Both the position numbers and the translations under genes were made by a program. The notes under the pieces were generated by a model. That model did not search any database, was not told the origin of the DNA, and saw only the letters and a program-made list of their open reading frames with translations. From Verrucomicrobiaceae bacterium (GTDB lineage Bacteria; Verrucomicrobiota; Verrucomicrobiia; Opitutales; Intestinicryptomonadaceae): DNA of 64,000 nt. Shown piece by piece: positions 33,864 through 41,951 of the stretch (position 1 is the stretch's first letter; each line of letters begins with the position of its first letter). The DNA is taken from assembly GCA_015061955.1 (NCBI GenBank), contig SUVO01000007.1, positions 1 through 64,000 of the forward strand. Direction: 5' to 3'.

Positions 33864-33893
33864 AAAAAAAGAAGTGCATGCACTTCTTTTTTT
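33864..33893. terminator. Bidirectional terminator after rhaB
   Basis: AAAGAAGTGCA / TGCACTTCTTT with seven A before and T after; shared with the convergent FNT gene. Confidence 0.9.
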
Positions 33894-33917
33894 GTGATAA
33901 TTTGAAACTTTTAGATG

Positions 33918-34598
33918 TTATTGAGATTTTTTCATGTTAAATAAGATGGCCCCAACGGCATTGCCAGCTATCATTATTAATAAATAACTAAAAGTGTGCA
34001 TATCCCAACAATCTGCTGCACAAAAATAAAACATATTCGCTACGCAGTGTTCAAAGCCACATAATATGAAAACCATTACAGGTAAAATTACAAATAACCA
34101 ACTTTTTGTTTTTTTGTAGCCATCTACTGCCAAGTACATCATTACACCACATGCACATGCTAATAGAAAAATACTTAGTGGTGTATCCGAAAGTTTTGCG
34201 TTTACTATTTTACCAATTAGTGTGATTTCTTCGCCGGTATCATGCACCACACCTATTGGATGTATGGGAAAACTCCGAGTTGCTCTAAAGGCATAGCCTA
34301 TAATAGCAGTCCCAACGAAATTTCCCAAAATGATAGTAGGGTAATATAGTATGTTTTTGGTCAAATTTGTAGGAGTATCGTTTTCATCTTGAAAATTAAT
34401 GCTCAAGTAGCCAATTTTACCTGTGTATAAGTCGTAAGAACGCGCAACAACAGTTAGTAATCCGAGCGAGAACAAAAAAGAGCCAACAACTGCTGAACCA
34501 TTAAAATTAGCATTCAAGCAGCATAAGTAAACAATACCACCAAAGGCTATCATCATTCCTGCAAAAACTGCACTAATAAAGTATTTAAAATATTTCAT
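33918..34598 (-). CDS. Formate/nitrite transporter (FNT) family channel
   Basis: 226 residues, six membrane segments. FNT signatures: AGMMIAFGGIVYL (TM1), RSYDLYTGKIGYLS (the LTGxx-like Omega loop), and CGFEHCVANMFYF with the central His of the pore (compare H209 of FocA) near residue 188. It should pass formate, nitrite, hydrosulfide or a similar small anion across the inner membrane. Monocistronic. The loop with FRATRSFPIHPIGVVHDTG is long, and the substrate is not deducible. Confidence 0.85.
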   Translation of the reverse strand: MKYFKYFISAVFAGMMIAFGGIVYLCCLNANFNGSAVVGSFLFSLGLLTVVARSYDLYTGKIGYLSINFQDENDTPTNLTKNILYYPTIILGNFVGTAIIGYAFRATRSFPIHPIGVVHDTGEEITLIGKIVNAKLSDTPLSIFLLACACGVMMYLAVDGYKKTKSWLFVILPVMVFILCGFEHCVANMFYFCAADCWDMHTFSYLLIMIAGNAVGAILFNMKKSQ

Positions 34599-34671
34599 AT
34601 ACTCGATTTATCAAATGCAGTATTTCTGCTCAAGTTTATTTTTAAGAATATCGATTTTTTTTAAAAAGTGC

Positions 34672-34700
34672 TTGACGAAACTGTAAAAATGTTCGATTAT
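34672..34700 (+). promoter_or_regulatory. Probable promoter of tRNA-Gly(TCC)
   Basis: TTGACG (34672-34677), 17-base spacer, GATTAT (34695-34700), 16 bases before the tRNA. Confidence 0.65.
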
Positions 34701-34716
34701 GATTAACTATATTTAA

Positions 34717-34790
34717 GCGGGCATAGTTTAGTGGTAAAATCGCTGTCTTCCACACAGCTGATGTCAGTTCGATTCTGTCTGCCCGCACCA
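34717..34790 (+). tRNA. tRNA-Gly (anticodon TCC)
   Basis: Acceptor GCGGGCA / TGCCCGC, anticodon loop CTTCCAC (TCC), TpsiC arm GTTCGATTC; CCA encoded at 34788-34790. The discriminator base is A (34787), whereas the other Gly tRNA in this window has T. The following 140 bases before hisG contain only a loose hairpin (CTTCAA...GCGC / GCGC...TTGAAG). Confidence 0.95.
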
Positions 34791-34930
34791 ATTTCTGCGC
34801 TTCAGACGAGCGTTGATTTCAAACTTAGTCGGCTTCAAGATGTTTGCGCTTTTTTAGGCGCTTATTTTGTTTTTGAAGATAGATGCGTTTGATAGCTCGG
34901 TAATCGCAAGACAAAATAGAAAGAAATATT

Positions 34931-35809
34931 ATGGCAAATTCGCTTATCATGATGGGCTTCCCAAAGGGTAGTCTTGAAGAATCAACAATTTCTCTTTTCG
35001 GCAAAGCAGGCTGGAAGATTACAAAAAGCTCGCGCTCGTATAAGCCATCGATTGATGACCCAGAGCTCGATGGGCGTTTTGTACGTGCGCAAGAAATTAG
35101 CCGTTATGTAGAACAAGGCTTTTTCGATTGTGGCTTAACTGGTTACGACTGGATTCTTGAAAACGATAGCGATGTAGTTGAAGTTTGCGACCTCATTTAT
35201 AGCAAGGCTACTACATTGAAATCGCGTTGGGTTTTGTGTGTGAAGGAAGATTCTGATGTAAAAACAGTAAAGGATCTCGAAGGCAAACGCATTGCAACAG
35301 AGCTTGTAAATGTAACAAAGAAATTCTTGGCTGACAACGGTGTAAATGCAAATGTTGAGTTCTCGTGGGGGGCAACCGAAGTTAAGGTTCCAGACCTCGT
35401 TGATGCAATTGCAGATATTACTGAAACTGGTTCGTCGTTGCGTGCAAATAACTTGCGTATTGTTGATACAATGCTTTATACAAATACAAAGCTCATTGCT
35501 AATAAAGCATCGTGGGAAAATCCAGAAAAACGCAAGAAGATTGAGTCGATTGCAATGCTCTTGCAGGCTGCATTAGATGCAAACAATAAGGTTGGTTTGA
35601 AGATGAACTTGCCTAAGGCAAATATCTCGAAGGTAATTGCAGCACTTCCAGCATTGCGTAAACCAACAATTTCTACACTTTCAGACGAAGCTTGGGTGGC
35701 AGTAGAAACTATTGTTGACGAAAAAATAGTTCGCGAAATAGTTCCAACACTCAAAGAAAACGGAGCAGAAGGTATTGTTGAGTATCCACTCAATAAGATT
35801 ATTGCTTAG
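34931..35809 (+). CDS. hisG: ATP phosphoribosyltransferase, long form
   Basis: 292 residues. N-terminal [18 protein letters not shown], the [20 protein letters not shown] segment and [21 protein letters not shown] (phosphate loop, about 157-177) identify HisG. The C-terminal about 75 residues form the ferredoxin-like histidine-binding regulatory domain of HisG_L. It makes phosphoribosyl-ATP, the first step of histidine synthesis, under feedback by histidine. No other his genes are adjacent. Immediately followed by a terminator. Confidence 0.95.
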   Translation: MANSLIMMGFPKGSLEESTISLFGKAGWKITKSSRSYKPSIDDPELDGRFVRAQEISRYVEQGFFDCGLTGYDWILENDSDVVEVCDLIYSKATTLKSRWVLCVKEDSDVKTVKDLEGKRIATELVNVTKKFLADNGVNANVEFSWGATEVKVPDLVDAIADITETGSSLRANNLRIVDTMLYTNTKLIANKASWENPEKRKKIESIAMLLQAALDANNKVGLKMNLPKANISKVIAALPALRKPTISTLSDEAWVAVETIVDEKIVREIVPTLKENGAEGIVEYPLNKIIA

Positions 35810-35827
35810 TTTTTGTGAAATGAATTT

Positions 35828-35857
35828 AAAAAGCAACTCTGTGGAGTTGCTTTTTTT
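35828..35857. terminator. Bidirectional terminator after hisG
   Basis: AAAAAGCAACTC / GAGTTGCTTTTT with TGTG loop and T-run; shared with the convergent VTT gene. Confidence 0.9.
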
Positions 35858-35874
35858 GTGTCGAAAAGATTTTG

Positions 35875-36477
35875 TTATTTAAAAAAGCGTTTAAAGAGTA
35901 ATCGGATAGCAATTATTACACATAGTAAAATAACAAAAGCTATGTATTTAGCAATTCCGTTGTCTGAAAAAGAGGCACCGAGTATATTCATAGCAATGGC
36001 AATAGAGCCTTGAATTAGTATTGCTAAAAATATGTATAATTTTAATGGAGCATTCATGCCACCTAAAATAAAATTTTGAATTGCGTAAGGAATACCTGGA
36101 ACAGCTCGAACGTAGAAGTTTAAATCGAACATATTTCTGTTTTTGTCTATCGAAAATTTTTGTTGAAGTTTTTGAGTTAGCTCTTGTGGAAAGAAGAAAT
36201 TACCTATCGCATATCCAAATAATGAGCTTATTAAAATTCCTGTTATAGAAAGAATGGCACCATATGTAATTCCAAAAGCACTACCTGCAAATAAAGTACA
36301 AAATGTTATCGGAAAACCTATTGCACAGGTTGTTGACATTATTAGTAAAAATATAACAGGGTTTGCATTGTTTTGTGCAATGTGTTTGAAAAGTTCAAAA
36401 AGTTCAATCCAGCCGTAAGATAATTGAATAATTATTATAGCTAAGCAAAGTGTAAGAATTTTTAAAAAACTTTTCAT
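35875..36477 (-). CDS. VTT/TVP38-TMEM64-family membrane protein
   Basis: 200 residues with an N-terminal anchor and four or five further membrane segments. The SNARE-associated/VTT core is visible: GFPITFCTLFAGSAFGITYGAIL, SSLFGYAIGNFFF, and FYVRAVPGIPYAIQNFILGG (the conserved R-x-x-P-x-x-P turn, near 125). Relatives (DedA, YdjX) take part in phospholipid flipping or membrane homeostasis. Transcribed alone. Confidence 0.85.
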   Translation of the reverse strand: MKSFLKILTLCLAIIIIQLSYGWIELFELFKHIAQNNANPVIFLLIMSTTCAIGFPITFCTLFAGSAFGITYGAILSITGILISSLFGYAIGNFFFPQELTQKLQQKFSIDKNRNMFDLNFYVRAVPGIPYAIQNFILGGMNAPLKLYIFLAILIQGSIAIAMNILGASFSDNGIAKYIAFVILLCVIIAIRLLFKRFFK

Positions 36478-36529
36478 TTTGTGGTATTATGTAGATGTTG
36501 ATTTTGAAAAGCAAATAATAAAAAATATA

Positions 36530-36557
36530 TTGACTATCTTTTGTACAAGTAGATAAT
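36530..36557 (+). promoter_or_regulatory. Probable promoter of tRNA-Thr(CGT)
   Basis: TTGACT (36530-36535), 16-base spacer, GATAAT (36552-36557), 16 bases before the tRNA. Confidence 0.65.
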
Positions 36558-36573
36558 TCAACGAATAATTTAA

Positions 36574-36646
36574 GCCGAAATAGCTCAGCTGGTAGAGCAA
36601 CGCTTTCGTAAAGCGTGGGTCACGAGTTCGAATCTCGTTTTCGGCT
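36574..36646 (+). tRNA. tRNA-Thr (anticodon CGT)
   Basis: Acceptor GCCGAAA / TTTCGGC, D arm GCTCAGCTGGTAGAGC, anticodon loop TTCGTAA, TpsiC arm GTTCGAATC, discriminator T; CCA not encoded. Cloverleaf is complete. Confidence 0.96.
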
Positions 36647-36730
36647 CTGAGTTTGCTCCTTCTTTTTTAACAATTGTAAAATTGTTGGATAAAGGAAAAC
36701 CAATCTAAATATTGTTTTGATGGTCAGGTT

Positions 36731-36802
36731 TTATCTTGACATAATGATTAGAATTTCAACCATCGTTCTTATCACTAGTAGGATAATTTGAATAATCTTC
36801 AT
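36731..36802 (-). CDS. 23-residue hydrophobic peptide, type I toxin-like
   Basis: ATG at 36802-36800 preceded at 7 bases by AAAGGAGGTGA (36808-36818), the strongest Shine-Dalgarno in the window, in a genome where most genes have weak ones. The peptide begins MKIIQIILLVIRTMVEIL and ends ...IIMSR, a single membrane-spanning helix with three basic residues and one acidic. Stop TAA at 36733-36731. Size, hydrophobicity and strong RBS fit type I toxins or similar membrane micropeptides. A predicted opposite-strand RNA covers its start (see 36752-36871). It lies between tRNA-Thr and glgC. Confidence 0.55.
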   Translation of the reverse strand: MKIIQIILLVIRTMVEILIIMSR

Positions 36803-36871
36803 TTTATCACCTCCTTTCTAAAGGATTAAAACAAGTCTGAAAGTCGCAAGCTTTCGGGCTTATTTTATTTA
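36752..36871 (+). ncRNA. Predicted antisense RNA to the hydrophobic peptide gene
   Basis: On the plus strand TTGATG (36717-36722), 17-base spacer, CATAAT (36740-36745) form a promoter; a hairpin AAGTCTGAAAG / CTTTCGGGCTT (36833-36861) followed by ATTTTATTT can terminate. The RNA, about 120 bases, would pair with the first 17 codons and the Shine-Dalgarno of the peptide mRNA, the usual antitoxin layout of type I systems. The same hairpin could instead end tRNA-Thr readthrough. Purely predicted. Confidence 0.35.
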
Positions 36872-36880
36872 TATAAACAC

Positions 36881-36913
36881 AAAAAAAAGCAATTCAATCG
36901 AATTGCTTTTTTT
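36881..36913. terminator. Bidirectional terminator of glgC
   Basis: AAAGCAATTC / GAATTGCTTT with loop AATC, and A and T runs. It separates glgC from the peptide locus, so the peptide needs its own promoter. Confidence 0.9.
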
Positions 36914-36931
36914 GTGAATTTATTTTGTAGG

Positions 36932-38194
36932 TTAGATAACTGTATTATCGGGAATGCGAGCATCTTTTGTCACAACCAAGACATTATCGCGAACATAAAG
37001 TCCTTCAATTTCGTCCCACTTATCAGGCTTGCCTTCTGGCGATAACACACAATTATCTCCTATACTTGCGTTTTTATCGATGATTGCATTCTTTATCTTA
37101 CAATTTTTACCTATGCCAATTTTCATACTATCGCGATTATCGAAATCGTAATCATCGGCACCCATCATCACCACGTTTTCAAGTTCAGTACCTTCGCCAA
37201 TTATAGAACGGATACCAATTACGCAACGCTTTAATGATGCTTTTTCTATAATTACACCATCGGCTATATTACAATTCTTTATTGTGCATTCTTGAATTTT
37301 TGCTCCTGGCAAGAAACGAGAGTGTGTATAGACTGTAGAACCTTTTTTGTAGAAATCAAAAGGAGGAATATCATCGGTTGTTGCAAGGTTTGCTTCAAAG
37401 AACGCTCCAACTGTACCGATGTCTTCCCAATATCCATCAAAAATATACGCACAAAGACGTTTCTTATTGAGGAAGCCTGGTATGATTTCTTTACCGAAGT
37501 CCATTTCTGTTCCCGACATTGCTTCTTCAAGAATCTTTTGCGAGAACACATATATACCCATTGATGCTAAGCAGTAGTCGCCATTAGAATCTTTTAAGCC
37601 CTTTTTGAGCTTTTCACCAATCAAGAGTGAATCGATTACTGCTTCGTCTTTTGGTTTTTCTACAAATTCTGTAATATTCAGGTTTTCATCAACACGCATA
37701 ATGCCCAAGCTTGGTGCTTCTTTACGAGGCATTGGTTTTGCTGCTATTGTGATATCGGCACCACTTGCTATATGTTTGTTTATTAGCTCGCGGAAGTCCA
37801 TCTGATAAAGTTGGTCACCTGAAAGAATTAAGTAATATGCGTCGCCCCCATGTCTATGGAAGTGGTGCATGTTTTTGCGAACAGCGTCGGCAGTACCTTG
37901 ATACCAATCACCACCAACATCTGTTTGTTCGGCTGCGAGAATGTCTACAAAGCCTTTACTGAAATTATCGAACTTATATGTTTGCTGAATGTGTTTGTGA
38001 AGTGATGCCGTATTGAATTGTGATAACAAATATATTGCACCGCAGTCCGAATTAATGCAGTTGCTAATTGGAATATCCACAAGTCGGTATTTGCCTGCAA
38101 GTGGAACTGCAGGTTTACAACGGTATTTTGTTAATGGATATAGGCGAGTTCCTCTGCCACCACCCATAATTATGCTTATGACATTTTTTAACAT
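36932..38194 (-). CDS. glgC: Glucose-1-phosphate adenylyltransferase (ADP-glucose pyrophosphorylase)
   Basis: 420 residues. N-terminal nucleotidyl-transferase with MGGGRGTRLYPLT (about 11-23), KPAVPLAGKYRLVDIPISN, WYQGTADAVRKN and LSGDQLYQMD; the sugar-phosphate segment FVEKPKDE; C-terminal left-handed beta-helix repeats. It makes ADP-glucose for glycogen. Alone, without glgA or glgB nearby. The 38195-38449 gap to the divergent esterase cluster is AT-rich and may contain both promoters (a TTGACG at 38414). Confidence 0.95.
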   Translation of the reverse strand: MLKNVISIIMGGGRGTRLYPLTKYRCKPAVPLAGKYRLVDIPISNCINSDCGAIYLLSQFNTASLHKHIQQTYKFDNFSKGFVDILAAEQTDVGGDWYQGTADAVRKNMHHFHRHGGDAYYLILSGDQLYQMDFRELINKHIASGADITIAAKPMPRKEAPSLGIMRVDENLNITEFVEKPKDEAVIDSLLIGEKLKKGLKDSNGDYCLASMGIYVFSQKILEEAMSGTEMDFGKEIIPGFLNKKRLCAYIFDGYWEDIGTVGAFFEANLATTDDIPPFDFYKKGSTVYTHSRFLPGAKIQECTIKNCNIADGVIIEKASLKRCVIGIRSIIGEGTELENVVMMGADDYDFDNRDSMKIGIGKNCKIKNAIIDKNASIGDNCVLSPEGKPDKWDEIEGLYVRDNVLVVTKDARIPDNTVI

Positions 38195-38449
38195 GGTATT
38201 ATTTTCTTTCGTTTTAAAAGAGCAACATTGTTCGTTTCAACAACAAAAACGGAACGATTAACACACAACGTACCCCTTTCAAAGTTTTATTATCTCTCTT
38301 TATTATAAAAAATCCAGCTTTTTTTTAAGTTTTTTAGATTAATTGATAATATGTATCGTAATATATTGTATAAGATTTTATTTTTTTAGTAATTTTTATA
38401 ATTTTGTTTTTTGTTGACGGATTTTTTTTAAGTGTAAAAATGAGTATAA

Positions 38450-39385
38450 ATGCAAATGAAAATATGTAAATTAGTATTGTTGGTATCTGTGCTTTCAAGT
38501 ATTTTAGCCTATGGTGGCGTAGATAATCCAAAAGGTGAGGTAATGAATGTTTGGCCAGATGGTAAAATGCCTGATAGAGCCTTTGAAAAACCAGAAATTG
38601 TACATGTACGCAAAACTGGTAACAGAATTATAAAAGGTGTGCCTACACCAACTTTAGAGATTTTCTGGTCTAAGACAGCAAAGGCAAATTCTGGATTTGT
38701 TCTCGTTTGCCCTGGGGGTGGTTATTCTATACTTTCGTATGATAACGAAGGTACTCACGTTGCCAAACGTTTAGCCGACAATGGTGTTTCAGCTGGTGTG
38801 TTAAAGTATCGAGTTCCAAAAATTCGCACCGAAGCCTTGCAAGATGCTCAGCGTGCTATTAGAATTGTCAGAACAAATGCAAAAAAATGGAATATAAATC
38901 CAGATAAAATTGTTATAATTGGGTTTTCGGCTGGTGCAAATTTGTCGGCACGAGCAAGTACATTGTATGCAGAAAATTCTTACAAGAAAATTGATGTTAT
39001 TGATGATGTTTCTCCAAAGCCGAACTTTACAGGTTTGATGTATCCTGCTTATTGTGATGAACCAACTTATCAGCGTTATTGGGGTAATAAAGCAAAGGTA
39101 GAAAGTGTTGATTTTAACAAAGATTACGAATTGTCGTCTGAATTGAAAATCGATGCACAGACACCACCAACGTTCATAATGCAAGCTCAGAACGACAAAA
39201 CGTGGATAAACGCATCAATTGCGTATTTCTTGGCTTTAAAACAGGCTAAAGTTCCTGTAAATTTGCATATCTTCGATAAGGGTGGACATGGCTTTGGTAT
39301 GGTACGTCCGAATGAGTTGATTGAGCAGTGGTTCGATTTATTTACTGCTTGGTTGAAGAAGAACGAAGTGATTGTTTCAAAGTAA
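38450..39385 (+). CDS. Secreted alpha/beta-hydrolase (esterase), first of three tandem paralogues
   Basis: 311 residues (a start at 38456 is equally possible). Signal peptide, then an esterase/BD-FAE-like fold: CPGGGYSILSYDNEG (oxyanion HGG-like turn), IGFSAGANLSARAS (G-x-S-x-G nucleophile, about 163-167), AQNDKTW (acid) and DKGGHGFGM (His). It resembles acetyl-xylan or other carbohydrate esterases. Followed after 4 bases by the second paralogue, so one operon. Substrate unknown. Confidence 0.82.
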   Translation: MQMKICKLVLLVSVLSSILAYGGVDNPKGEVMNVWPDGKMPDRAFEKPEIVHVRKTGNRIIKGVPTPTLEIFWSKTAKANSGFVLVCPGGGYSILSYDNEGTHVAKRLADNGVSAGVLKYRVPKIRTEALQDAQRAIRIVRTNAKKWNINPDKIVIIGFSAGANLSARASTLYAENSYKKIDVIDDVSPKPNFTGLMYPAYCDEPTYQRYWGNKAKVESVDFNKDYELSSELKIDAQTPPTFIMQAQNDKTWINASIAYFLALKQAKVPVNLHIFDKGGHGFGMVRPNELIEQWFDLFTAWLKKNEVIVSK

Positions 39386-39389
39386 AAAT

Positions 39390-40349
39390 ATGAAAAATTT
39401 AATAAGTTTATTTTCGTGTATTTTGTTGTTTGGTTGTGCAAGTAATAACGATGCTTGTGTATCAAAACAAGTTTCGCAAAAGCCTGAAAATATCTTGCAG
39501 TTGCACTCTAAAAATAAAGAAAAATTTATTGCATTGTGGAACGATAAAACAAACTTTGTTGAGGGCGAAACTCTTTTTAAAAATAGAAAGTATGCACTTT
39601 CAAATGTATCGAATCCTCGTATGGAGTTGTTCTTGGTTGAAAATGGTAAGAGCGATAATGGCTTTGTTATTGTTTGCCCAGGAGGTGGATACTGCTTCTT
39701 GAGTAGTATGAACGAAGGTTATAAGGTTGTTGAAAAACTCAATAAAATGGGCGTTTCAGCTTGTATATTGTGGTATAGAACAAGTAGAAACGAAGCCTTG
39801 CAAGATGCTCAGCGTGCTATTAGAATATCGCGTGCAAATGCAAAGAAGTGGAATATAAATCCAAACAAGATTGCTATAATGGGTTTTTCAGCTGGTGCAG
39901 ATTTGTCGGCAAGAGCAGGATGTAGGTTTGAAAAAAGTTATAAGGCTGTGGACAAAATTGATGAAATTTCGGCACGTCCCGATAATACAATACTAGTGTA
40001 TCCAGCTTATTGCGATATGCCAATGTACAAGTTGCGTTGGATTGAAGGTAGTATGGAAAATGTGTCTTCAAAAGATTACAATCACGATTATGAGCTTACG
40101 CCTCATTTAACCGTTTCCAAAGATACATCGCCAACGTTGATTGTACAGACTCAAGATGATAAAAATTGTACAAATTCATCTATTGCATATTTCTTAGCAT
40201 TGAAAAACGCAGGTGTAGATGCAAATATTTTCCTCTGCGATAAGGGTAGGCATAGCTATGGTATGGCTGAAGGCAAATCCAAGTTGCTAATATCGATTTG
40301 GAGTAGTGTTTTGGAAAAATATTTACAAGTAAACGAATATATAAAGTAA
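39390..40349 (+). CDS. Alpha/beta-hydrolase lipoprotein, second tandem paralogue
   Basis: 319 residues from the ATG at 39390; the TTG at 39372 overlaps the previous gene. Lipobox LFGC near residue 14, so surface or periplasm anchored. Catalytic segments CPGGGYCFLSSMNEG, MGFSAGADLSARAG, TQDDKNC and DKGRHSYGM are conserved. The middle DEISARPDNTILVYPAYCDMP parallels the two neighbours, so the three arose by duplication. This one alone is a lipoprotein, suggesting distinct location. Confidence 0.82.
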   Translation: MKNLISLFSCILLFGCASNNDACVSKQVSQKPENILQLHSKNKEKFIALWNDKTNFVEGETLFKNRKYALSNVSNPRMELFLVENGKSDNGFVIVCPGGGYCFLSSMNEGYKVVEKLNKMGVSACILWYRTSRNEALQDAQRAIRISRANAKKWNINPNKIAIMGFSAGADLSARAGCRFEKSYKAVDKIDEISARPDNTILVYPAYCDMPMYKLRWIEGSMENVSSKDYNHDYELTPHLTVSKDTSPTLIVQTQDDKNCTNSSIAYFLALKNAGVDANIFLCDKGRHSYGMAEGKSKLLISIWSSVLEKYLQVNEYIK

Positions 40350-40361
40350 AGGAAAATAAAA

Positions 40362-41306
40362 ATGAAAAATATAAAGTTTTATATAGGGGCATGTATATGC
40401 TTTTGTGCATCTATGTTGTTTGCTCAAGAACAAACAACTTACAAACAAGGTGAGATTATCGAGCTTTGGACAAAAGATACAATTCCCGACAATATAAGTG
40501 CAAAGGCTGAAACCTTAACAGGTAAAATGCACAGACGTTGGCGTCGTAACGTATCAAATCCTCGTTTGGAATTTTTTAAGGCAAATACTGGTAAAAAAAC
40601 AGGTATTGTAATAGTTTGTCCTGGTGGTGGATACGGAGGTTTGTCGGCCGATAACGAAGGATATTCCATTGCACAGTGGGTTGTTGAACATGGCATGAAT
40701 GCGGCTATTTTGTGGTACAGAGTTCCCGATAATATGAACGGAGCATTGCAAGATATTCAACGTGCTATCCGTATGATTCGTGCAAAAGCCGATAACCTCA
40801 ATGTTGATGCTGACAAAATTTGCGTGATAGGTTTTTCGGCAGGAGCAAATTTGTGTGCAAGAGCTAGCACTCGTTTTAATGTAAATGCTTACAAACCAGT
40901 TGATGCAATTGATAAGCTTTCGGCACGTCCCTCGCATACTTGCTTAATATACCCAGCTTACTGCGATGAACCAAATTACAGATCTTGCAAGCTTGTTGGC
41001 GATGGTAAAAATCAACAGTATGATGATTATAATTCAACATATAAACTTGCCGACAATTTGTTAGTTTCAAAAGATACACCACCAGCATTCATTGTGCAAA
41101 CGTTGGCTGATAAAAAGTATGTAAATTCATCAATTGCTTATTATTTGGCACTGAAAAAAGCCGAGGTTGATGCAAATTTGTTTGTTTGCGATAAAGGGCC
41201 TCATGGCTATGGTTTGGGATATAGAAATCCACAAGATTTGGTTTCTATGTGGCCACAAATTTTCGACAAATGGCTTACAATTAACAAATTTAAAGGCGAT
41301 AAATAA
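40362..41306 (+). CDS. Secreted alpha/beta-hydrolase, third tandem paralogue
   Basis: 314 residues; RBS AAGGAAA before the ATG; signal peptide ending at about residue 20. CPGGGYGGLSADNEG, IGFSAGANLCARAS, QTLADKKY and DKGPHGYGL retain nucleophile, acid and His. Closely similar in layout to the two preceding genes. Ends 3 bases before the MBL gene, so the operon continues into cytoplasmic functions. Confidence 0.82.
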   Translation: MKNIKFYIGACICFCASMLFAQEQTTYKQGEIIELWTKDTIPDNISAKAETLTGKMHRRWRRNVSNPRLEFFKANTGKKTGIVIVCPGGGYGGLSADNEGYSIAQWVVEHGMNAAILWYRVPDNMNGALQDIQRAIRMIRAKADNLNVDADKICVIGFSAGANLCARASTRFNVNAYKPVDAIDKLSARPSHTCLIYPAYCDEPNYRSCKLVGDGKNQQYDDYNSTYKLADNLLVSKDTPPAFIVQTLADKKYVNSSIAYYLALKKAEVDANLFVCDKGPHGYGLGYRNPQDLVSMWPQIFDKWLTINKFKGDK

Positions 41307-41309
41307 TTT

Positions 41310-41945
41310 ATGAAAATATACGATTTTCAATTAGGTCAGTTAGGTACAAATACATATTTGATTGTTCCTGAAAATTCCGACAGTGCAATTTTGGTAGATT
41401 GTCCATACGAAGCAGTTGAAACAATACCACATTTCTTGAAACAGATAGACAGAAAGCTTGAAGCTATTCTTCTTACGCATGGTCATTGGGATCATATTTG
41501 GGATACAGCTGAACTTGCTAAAATAACAGGTGCAAAAGTGTACGCTTCAAAATTTGGTACGCATTTGATTGAAGACGCAGATCTTCAGCGTGAGGTTTTA
41601 TTTTCAGGCGATGGCTTGCAATCGGCACATATAGACATAAAGATAAATGATGGCGACGAGTTTGAAATAGCTGGCGTTAAGATTAAATGTTTGGAAGCAT
41701 TTGGACATAGTCCAGATAGCATAGTTTACTATATAGAATCAGAAAATATTGCCTTTGTTGGTGACGTTCTCTTTGCAGGTAGCATTGGTAGAACAGATCT
41801 TTGGGAAGGCAATTATGCCCAGTTGGAAAAATCTATAAAAACAAAGCTCTATACATTGCCCAACGATACTCGTGTCTTAAACGGACATGGTCCTGAAACA
41901 TCGATTGGTGTAGAGAAAAAATCAAATTGCTTTGTAAGAGGTTAA
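41310..41945 (+). CDS. Metallo-beta-lactamase-fold hydrolase (glyoxalase II-like)
   Basis: 211 residues, cytoplasmic. Zinc ligands: THGHWDH (HxHxDH, about 55-61), FGHSPDS (His, about 132), GDVLF (Asp, about 150) and NGHGPETSIGVEK (His, about 195). This is the small GloB-like group that hydrolyses thioesters or related compounds. Follows the esterase trio by 3 bases and precedes ribD by 6. Confidence 0.88.
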   Translation: MKIYDFQLGQLGTNTYLIVPENSDSAILVDCPYEAVETIPHFLKQIDRKLEAILLTHGHWDHIWDTAELAKITGAKVYASKFGTHLIEDADLQREVLFSGDGLQSAHIDIKINDGDEFEIAGVKIKCLEAFGHSPDSIVYYIESENIAFVGDVLFAGSIGRTDLWEGNYAQLEKSIKTKLYTLPNDTRVLNGHGPETSIGVEKKSNCFVRG

Positions 41946-41951
41946 TAGCCT

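Noticed and set aside
34791-34930. Possible histidine attenuator before hisG
   Set aside because: No ORF with a run of His codons; only a weak hairpin is seen.
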